A model generated the notes under the pieces. It had not been told where the DNA came from and searched no databases. It was given only the letters and a program-made list of their open reading frames with translations. Position numbers and translations under genes: made by a program. A stretch of 10,819 nt of DNA from Treponema sp. (lineage in GTDB: Bacteria; Spirochaetota; Spirochaetia; Treponematales; Breznakiellaceae): the NCBI GenBank assembly GCA_031278025.1, contig JAITLF010000023.1:1-10819 (forward strand), read 5' to 3'. The first letter of the stretch is position 1; every line of letters begins with the position of its first letter. Positions 5,823 to 10,819 of this stretch are shown here, piece by piece.

Positions 5823-7671
5823 CGGCCGTTTACAGGAGGCGCGGCAAAGCGCGGAGGGCCGTATCAGGCGGATTTCCGGCCCCATAGTCCGGGCCACCGG
5901 GCTTGGAGAAGCGGGACTCTTTGACGTGGTTGAGGTCGGGGAAAAGCGGATCATCGGCGAGATTATCCGGCTGGAAAGGGACGAGGCGGTGATCCAGGTC
6001 TACGAAGACGATACGGGGCTTCAGATCGGGGCGCGGGCCGTGTCCACCGGACGGCCCCTTTCGGCGCTTCTGGGGCCGGGGCTTATCGGCACAATTTACG
6101 ACGGCATTCAGCGGCCCCTCCGGGCCCTGTTCGAGCAGTCGGGCGCCTTTATGGAAGCCGGTTCCCGGGGCGAACCGCTTGAAACGGAGAAGAGGTGGCC
6201 CTTTGTGCCGGACGGGGAGCTTGCGGAAAAGCTGTCGAAAGAGGGAAAGGCAAAATTGTCGCCGGGCATGGTCCTGGGGACGGTAAAAGAGACCGAGAGT
6301 ATTAACTGCAAGATCATGGCGCCCCCCGGAATTAAAGGGAAGAACATTACGGAATTGCTGCCCGCCGGGGAAGTGACCATCAGCAGTATTGCCGCGAGGA
6401 CGGACGCGGGGGAGGAAATACCGGTGGCCCAGTGGTGGCCGGTGCGTATTCCCCGGCCCGCCGCGGAACGGCTTTCCCCGGACGAGCCGCTGGTAACCGG
6501 ACAGCGGGTAATCGACGTGTTTTTCCCGCTTTCCAAGGGCGGGACCGCGGCCATCCCCGGCGGTTTCGGCACCGGCAAGACCATGGCCCAGCACGCCGTG
6601 GCCAAGTGGTGCGATGCGGGCGTTATCATCTACATAGGCTGCGGGGAGCGCGGCAACGAGATGACCGACGTACTCACCGATTTTCCGCGCCTTACCGATC
6701 CCCGCACGGGCCGTTCCCTTATGGAGCGCACCATACTTATCGCCAATACCAGCAATATGCCGGTTGCCGCGCGGGAAGTGTCGATCTACACCGGCGTAAC
6801 CCTGGCGGAATTCTACCGGGACATGGGCTTCCACGTGGCGATTATGGCCGACTCCACAAGCCGCTGGGCCGAAGCCCTGCGGGAACTTTCCGGCCGTATG
6901 GAGGAGATGCCCGCCGAGGAAGGCTTCCCCGCGTACCTGCCGACGCGGCTTGCGGAATTCTACGAACGCGCGGGCCGTGTGCGGACTCTTTCGGGAGGCG
7001 AGGGTTCGGTGTCGATCATCGGGGCGGTGTCGCCTCCGGGCGGCGACTTTTCGGAGCCGGTTACCCAGCACACCAAACGTTTTATCCGCTGTTTTTGGGC
7101 CCTGGACCGGGACCTTGCCAACGCCCGGCACTATCCGGCCATAAGCTGGATCGACAGCTATTCGGAGTACGCCGACGAACTAAAGGCCTGGTGGGAAAAG
7201 GTAAATTCCCGGTGGGCCGGGGCCCGGCAGAGCGCCCTCGACCTCCTCAAGAAAGAGCAGCGCCTGGCGGAAATTGTGCGCCTTATCGGGCCGGACGCGC
7301 TTCCCGACGATCAGCGGCTGGTGCTGCTCATCGCGGATATTATCAAAAACGGCTTTTTGCAGCAGAATTCGTTTGACGAAGTAGACATGTACTGCGTTCC
7401 CGCGAAGCAGGTCCGCATTCTGGAACTTATCATGGAATTCCACGAACGCTCCCAGGCCTGCATCAAACTCGGGGCGCCGCTTCTCAAGATCAGCGGCCTG
7501 GGCGCGGGAGAGGGGGGCGTCCCCGGGGGTATCCCCATTCGGGAACGGCTTTCCCGGCTTAAAAGCGATGTAAAAAACGGGGACGACGACGCGCTTGCCG
7601 AATTTGAGCGGGTTATGCGCCGGGCCCTGGATGAATTGGACCGGAGTTACCGTACCAGGGAGGGCCTGTAA
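5815..7671 (+). CDS. atpA: V/A-type ATPase catalytic subunit A
   Basis: From ATG 5815 this is a 618-residue catalytic A subunit, three of which alternate with B in the head and hydrolyse or make ATP. The N-terminal beta-barrel begins at about residue 16 ([16 protein letters not shown]). The A-specific non-homologous bulge lies in roughly the second hundred residues. The Walker A P-loop is GGFGTGKT at residues 249-256 (Lys255, Thr256). GERGNEM at 277-283 contains the catalytic Glu278, and [12 protein letters not shown] starts at Asp346. [24 protein letters not shown] follows, and the C-terminal helical domain ends near [13 protein letters not shown]. All catalytic residues are present. Length is slightly above the common 575-600, partly from a ~15-residue N-terminal extension. 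The gene starts within the end of E and stops in TAATG shared with B, so A and B production should be linked. Confidence 0.97.
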   Translation: MPSGRLQEARQSAEGRIRRISGPIVRATGLGEAGLFDVVEVGEKRIIGEIIRLERDEAVIQVYEDDTGLQIGARAVSTGRPLSALLGPGLIGTIYDGIQRPLRALFEQSGAFMEAGSRGEPLETEKRWPFVPDGELAEKLSKEGKAKLSPGMVLGTVKETESINCKIMAPPGIKGKNITELLPAGEVTISSIAARTDAGEEIPVAQWWPVRIPRPAAERLSPDEPLVTGQRVIDVFFPLSKGGTAAIPGGFGTGKTMAQHAVAKWCDAGVIIYIGCGERGNEMTDVLTDFPRLTDPRTGRSLMERTILIANTSNMPVAAREVSIYTGVTLAEFYRDMGFHVAIMADSTSRWAEALRELSGRMEEMPAEEGFPAYLPTRLAEFYERAGRVRTLSGGEGSVSIIGAVSPPGGDFSEPVTQHTKRFIRCFWALDRDLANARHYPAISWIDSYSEYADELKAWWEKVNSRWAGARQSALDLLKKEQRLAEIVRLIGPDALPDDQRLVLLIADIIKNGFLQQNSFDEVDMYCVPAKQVRILELIMEFHERSQACIKLGAPLLKISGLGAGEGGVPGGIPIRERLSRLKSDVKNGDDDALAEFERVMRRALDELDRSYRTREGL

Positions 7672-9122
7672 TGCGTGGCGTTGAGTACCGCGGACTGTCG
7701 CGTATTGAGGGGCCGGTGATCATCACCGGGCGGAGCCGCAACGTGGGCTTCAACGAAGTGGTGGCCGTTTACGACCGCGACGAAGGGCGCAGGCTCGGGC
7801 GGGTAGTGGACATGAGCGAGGACTGGACCGCCATCCAGATCTTCGGAACCAATACGGGACTCTCCGCCGGTGAGAGCAGAGTCGAATTTCTGGGCCGGCC
7901 CATGGAACTGCGGGTGGGGCCGGGCCTTTTGGGGCGCATCTTTAACGGCCTGGGCGAACCGGCGGACGGCTACGGCGAGATCGCCTCGTCCGTCCGCATG
8001 GATGTAAACGGCCTCCCCATCAATCCCTACGCCCGGACCTACCCCCGCGACTTTATCCAGACCGGCATTTCCGCCATTGACGGCATGAACACCCTGATCC
8101 GGGGCCAGAAGCTCCCGATCTTCTCCGGCAGCGGGCTTCCCCACAACAAGCTGGCGGCCCAGATTGTGCGCCAGGCGGCGATCCTCGACGCGGGCAAGTC
8201 CGCGGAATCCGGCGGGGAACGCTTCGTGGTAATTTTCTGCGCCATGGGGATCAAGTACGACGTGGCCCGGTTTTTCCTGGATGACTTTGAGCGCTCGGGC
8301 GTTTTGGCGAATGTGGTGGTGTTTCTGTCGCTGGCCGACGCCCCCTCCCTGGAACGGCTTGTGGCCCCCCGCTGCGCCCTTACCGCCGCCGAATACCTGG
8401 CGTATGAACGCAACATGCATGTGCTTGTCGTGATGACCGACATGACCAACTACTGCGAGGCCCTGCGGGAGGTATCTTCCATCCGGGGCGAGGTGCCCAG
8501 CCGTAAAGGTTATCCGGGCTACCTTTATTCGGATCTGGCCTCGCTGTACGAACGGGCCGGCAAGATCACCGGTTCTTCGGGTTCCATTACCCAGATACCG
8601 ATACTCACCATGCCCAACGACGATATAAGCCACCCCATACCGGACCTTTCCGGCTACATCACCGAAGGCCAGATCGTGCTGGACCGGGAACTTACCCAGC
8701 GGGGCGTCTACCCGCCGGTGGCCGGTCTTCCCAGCCTTTCCCGCCTTATGAAGGACGGCATTGGCGAGGGCATGACCCGCGAGGATCACAAGGATGTTTC
8801 GAGCCAGCTTTTCGCCGCCTACTCAAAGGTAAAATCCGTGCGCAGCCTCGCCTCGATAATCGGGGAGGAAGAACTCTCCGACGCCGACAAACACTACCTT
8901 AAATTCGGCGAAATATTTGAGCAGCAGTTCCTCTCGCAGGGGGAAACCGAAAACCGCGGCATCGCCCAGACCCTGGACCTCGGCTGGAAGATACTGGCCC
9001 GCCTGCCCCGGGAAGACCTTCTGCGGATCAACAGGAAGTACATCGAAAAGTACATGAACCCCTTCGCCGAAGGCGCGAAAATCGCGGGAGGCGTAACGCC
9101 CGGAGGCGTAACGCGGATATGA
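7671..9122 (+). CDS. atpB: V/A-type ATPase regulatory subunit B
   Basis: This 483-residue B subunit is the non-catalytic partner of A in the hexameric head. The N-terminal barrel opens [23 protein letters not shown] and the segment [20 protein letters not shown] are classic. The P-loop is replaced by SGSGLPHNK (residues 152-160), the degenerate form that defines B rather than [13 protein letters not shown] carries Arg358, the expected arginine finger reaching into the A site (close to Thermus B Arg360). Length is normal for the family (about 460-490). An AGGGAGG-like site precedes the start inside the end of A. The gene's stop overlaps the D start as ATGA. It looks intact, with no sign of transfer relative to its neighbours. 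Confidence 0.97.
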   Translation: MRGVEYRGLSRIEGPVIITGRSRNVGFNEVVAVYDRDEGRRLGRVVDMSEDWTAIQIFGTNTGLSAGESRVEFLGRPMELRVGPGLLGRIFNGLGEPADGYGEIASSVRMDVNGLPINPYARTYPRDFIQTGISAIDGMNTLIRGQKLPIFSGSGLPHNKLAAQIVRQAAILDAGKSAESGGERFVVIFCAMGIKYDVARFFLDDFERSGVLANVVVFLSLADAPSLERLVAPRCALTAAEYLAYERNMHVLVVMTDMTNYCEALREVSSIRGEVPSRKGYPGYLYSDLASLYERAGKITGSSGSITQIPILTMPNDDISHPIPDLSGYITEGQIVLDRELTQRGVYPPVAGLPSLSRLMKDGIGEGMTREDHKDVSSQLFAAYSKVKSVRSLASIIGEEELSDADKHYLKFGEIFEQQFLSQGETENRGIAQTLDLGWKILARLPREDLLRINRKYIEKYMNPFAEGAKIAGGVTPGGVTRI

Positions 9123-9742
9123 GCCGTGAACAGATCGCGCCGACCAAGAGCAACCTTATCCGGGTAAAAGAACAGCTTGCCGTCGCCACGGAAGGCTATG
9201 AGCTGCTTGAGCAGAAACGGGAGATCCTCGTCATGGAACTCATGCAGAAAGTCGAGCAGGTAAAACTTCTGGAACGCGACATGGACGCCCGGGTGGCGAC
9301 CGCGTACCCGGCCCTGAAACGTATGCTCATCGTCGTAGGCCGCGAGCGGGCGGATCGGCTTTCCCGGAACATCAGGTATAAGTTTGAACTGCGGGAAAAA
9401 CAGGTTACGGCGGCCGGAATGAAGCTTCCGGGCCTCGAAGTCCACCTTCCCCCCATGGAATTGAAGTATTCCCCCGCGAATTCATTTGCCGAATGTGATG
9501 AAACCGTGTTAGAATTCTTTCAGCTCCTCAAAATTCTTACGGAGCTTGCGGCGGTAAGGACCATCGCGTGGCGGCTTGCCCGTGAAGTCCGCAAAACCCA
9601 GCGGCGGGTAAACGCCCTGGAAAAGATGGTAATACCTACCGCCCGCGAAACCAAAACTTATATCGAGGCGGCTTTGGAGGAAAAGGACCGGGACGCCTTT
9701 TTTTCCGGCAAGCTGCTCAAGAGGAAGACAGGTAAGGAATGA
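9119..9742 (+). CDS. atpD: V/A-type ATPase subunit D (central shaft)
   Basis: This 207-residue D subunit is the axle that turns inside the A3B3 head. The opening [18 protein letters not shown] matches the family hallmark (PTK.NL..LK..L..A). Residues ~8-75 form the first long helix. A short globular middle lies near residues 95-125 ([17 protein letters not shown]). Residues ~125-195 form the return helix, with [12 protein letters not shown], the conserved motif near the C-terminal end of the coiled coil. Length is within the usual 200-225. It starts in an ATGA overlap with B and ends in another with the usp gene, so it is probably coupled on both sides. A GGTAAGGA ribosome site for usp lies at its 3' end. 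Confidence 0.95.
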   Translation: MSREQIAPTKSNLIRVKEQLAVATEGYELLEQKREILVMELMQKVEQVKLLERDMDARVATAYPALKRMLIVVGRERADRLSRNIRYKFELREKQVTAAGMKLPGLEVHLPPMELKYSPANSFAECDETVLEFFQLLKILTELAAVRTIAWRLAREVRKTQRRVNALEKMVIPTARETKTYIEAALEEKDRDAFFSGKLLKRKTGKE

Positions 9743-10224
9743 CAAAGAATCTCATTTCAGACCTCGTTGTGGGGATCAACGGTTCGGATGCCTCCATTTT
9801 GGCGGCCAAGTACGCCATAGTCCTGGCGAAGCAGCAGCATTGCCGGCTTACGGCGGTCTATGTGGTGGATACCGCCACCATCAGGCAGCTTACCCTGAGC
9901 AAGATATTCATCCAGGAGGAAAGCCAGGAGTACGAACACAGCCTGGAGGCCAACGGGCACCGTTACCTCAGCTATATCGGGGAACTGGCCCGTCCCAAAG
10001 GCGTAAAAGTTGACCGGGAGATACGTCACGGGGCGGTATATACGGAAATACTGAAAATCGCCGATGAAAAAAAGGCGAATCTCATCCTGTTGGGGGGCTG
10101 GGAACGGGATCGGAGTACCCGTGACATCATGGGCAACTCTTACCGGGAGGTCATGGTAAACGCCAAATGCTCCGTGCTTCTGGTAAAGGAACCTTCCATC
10201 GACCAGCTCTATAAACTGGCCTGA
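9739..10224 (+). CDS. Universal stress protein (UspA family)
   Basis: This 161-residue protein has a single Usp alpha/beta fold. It opens LVVGINGSDASILAAKYAIVLA, continues CRLTAVYVVD, and ends LILLGGWERDRSTRDIMGNS then CSVLLVK, the usual order of strands. Usp proteins bind ATP or serve as small regulatory partners. The ATP-binding consensus G-x2-G-x9-G-(S/T) is altered here: Gly119, then Glu122 where the second Gly should be, then Gly132 followed by Asn133. The conserved Asp of the first loop (V-D-G-S in ATP-binding members) is Asn14. This suggests weak or no ATP binding (inference). The ATGA overlap with subunit D puts it in the ATPase operon, which suggests a role in sensing or tuning the enzyme, but nothing in the sequence proves this. 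No catalytic motif or membrane segment is present. Confidence 0.88.
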   Translation: MTKNLISDLVVGINGSDASILAAKYAIVLAKQQHCRLTAVYVVDTATIRQLTLSKIFIQEESQEYEHSLEANGHRYLSYIGELARPKGVKVDREIRHGAVYTEILKIADEKKANLILLGGWERDRSTRDIMGNSYREVMVNAKCSVLLVKEPSIDQLYKLA

Positions 10225-10240
10225 CGTGGCGGTATAAATT

Positions 10241-10376
10241 TAAGGGGGGGGCTGTTACCGTGCGGCGGGTGTCATCCGGCGCGGCCGTTTTCCGCCCCCC
10301 CTGCGCCGTCGCCTGTTGCACAGGCGCGCCTCCTCCCCGGCTGTGCCGGGTCCGGGGTCTCCGGCTACCCCCCACA
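10241..10376 (+). repeat. Putative dispersed repeat element, copy 2 (after usp)
   Basis: This 136-base segment starts TAAGGGGGGGGCTGTTACCG and ends CTACCCCCCACA, the same ends as the inverted copy in the F/E gap. The 12-base length difference is a multiple of three. It contains two tight hairpins: CGCCTGT (10310-10316) with ACAGGCG (10320-10326), and CCCGGC (10336-10341) with GCCGGG (10345-10350), each with a 3-base loop. Neither is followed by a U-tract. The element fills most of the usp to flavodoxin-like gap, where a terminator or promoter would be expected; I cannot identify promoter boxes with confidence. Confidence 0.55.
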
Positions 10377-10415
10377 AAAGGACGTGGTTGTATAACCGCA
10401 AAAAGGAAACGTTGT

Positions 10416-10819
10416 ATGAGAATCGTTGTTATCAGCGCGCCGGCCCGCCGCGGGGGCATACCCGATTACGTTAGCGCCCTTGCCCGGGGCATGGAATCCA
10501 TGGGCCACCGGGTCGATGTGGCGGATGCCTGGACCGACGACGGGACGCGGCTTCCCGGCTACGAATACCTGGCCGTGGCGGCGGAAAGCGCCGCCCTTTT
10601 CAGCGGGAACATGCCCGAATCCCTGGCAAGAATCCTCTCCGGAGCAAGCAGCCTTGTAGGGAAAAAGGCCGCCGCCTTCCTTAAAAAGACCAGCCCCTTT
10701 ACCGGCAAGGCCCTCGCCAGGCTGATGAAGGCCCTGGAAAAGGAGGGGATGGTGGTCAACTGGAGCGACATCATCCTTTCCGCCCCCCACGCCGAAGCCC
10801 TGGGCAAGCGCGTCGGGGC
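10416..10819 (+). CDS. Flavodoxin-like protein, 3' end cut by window edge
   Basis: An open frame from ATG 10416 runs to the right edge, giving 134 codons and no stop. AAGGA at 10403-10407 is a well-spaced ribosome site. The first strand and loop read MRIVVISAPARRGGIPDYV, followed by a helix and a second strand (GHRVDVADAW). YEYLAVAAES occupies the place of the third strand. FSGNMPESLARILSGA, then GKKAAAFLKK, then an Ala/Leu/Lys helix and a closing GMVVNWSDIIL strand are laid out like flavodoxin/NADPH-FMN reductase-type domains. The loop after strand 1 is not the standard T-x-T-G-x-T phosphate-binding loop, so FMN binding is unproven. The domain appears nearly complete, so only a few residues may be missing. 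It is separated from usp by a repeat-bearing gap and may be a separate transcription unit. Confidence 0.6.
   Translation, partial: MRIVVISAPARRGGIPDYVSALARGMESMGHRVDVADAWTDDGTRLPGYEYLAVAAESAALFSGNMPESLARILSGASSLVGKKAAAFLKKTSPFTGKALARLMKALEKEGMVVNWSDIILSAPHAEALGKRVG

Noticed and set aside
5830..7131. 433-codon open frame on the - strand opposite subunit A
   Set aside because: It lies antisense to the highly conserved catalytic subunit; its low-complexity His/Arg/Pro/Gly composition indicates a shadow.
6432..7376. 314-codon + strand frame inside subunit A
   Set aside because: It is an Arg/Gly-rich alternative frame fully inside atpA; the atpA frame carries all conserved motifs.
7647..8789. 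380-codon open frame on the - strand opposite subunit B
   Set aside because: It is opposite a strongly conserved gene, with no domain or ribosome-site support.
10310..10350. Rho-independent terminator after usp
   Set aside because: Two tight GC hairpins are present, but neither is followed by a T-run, so a terminator cannot be claimed.
10416..10500. Glycosyltransferase group 1 N-terminus (GGIPDYV resembles GG-I-x-x-Y-V)
   Set aside because: The rest of the frame follows a short flavodoxin-like alternation rather than a GT-B domain, so the resemblance is local.

Overview
The window is one GC-rich gene cluster, read entirely on the + strand, that encodes a complete V/A-type (vacuolar/archaeal-type) rotary ATPase. 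Protein character suggests a spirochete, most likely Treponema or a relative such as the insect-gut treponemes: the style of the subunit A, B and K sequences, a K subunit with a signal-like N-terminus, and the use of a V/A-type rather than an F-type enzyme. This placement comes from protein character only; there is no rRNA or marker gene here.

Layout. A PTS EIIA (PtsN-like) gene opens the window (20-496). Then come a short coiled-coil peripheral-stalk protein of G/H type (560-964), subunit C/d (967-2031), membrane subunit I/a (2147-4210), the proteolipid K/c (4207-4521), subunit F (4646-4987), E (5175-5822), catalytic A (5815-7671), B (7671-9122) and D (9119-9742). A universal stress protein gene (9739-10224) overlaps the D stop codon. 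After a 191-base gap a flavodoxin-like gene begins at 10416 and runs off the right edge.

How the genes work together. A and B form the ATP-hydrolysing/synthesising A3B3 head. D and F form the central rotor shaft, C couples the shaft to the K ring, I holds the ion half-channels, and E with the G/H-like protein forms the peripheral stalks. All nine expected parts are present. Most junctions are very tight: ATGA overlaps at I/K, B/D and D/Usp, TAATG at A/B, an 8-base overlap at E/A and a 2-base gap at H/C. This points to translational coupling within a polycistronic message. The EIIA and Usp genes bracket the ATPase genes and may link the pump to phosphoenolpyruvate/energy status, but that is inference.

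The exceptions to the tight packing are the most curious part. The C/I gap (115 bases) holds a 17-base inverted repeat and a small hairpin over the subunit I ribosome-binding site. The K/F gap (124 bases) holds an AT-richer, purine-biased repeat patch. The F/E gap (187 bases) and the gap after usp (191 bases) each carry a copy, in opposite orientation, of what looks like a dispersed repeat of about 125-135 bases. I see no tRNA, rRNA, CRISPR array, transposase gene or clear rho-independent terminator. The system itself is a known one; the novelty lies in its gene order, its flanking regulators and its intergenic elements.
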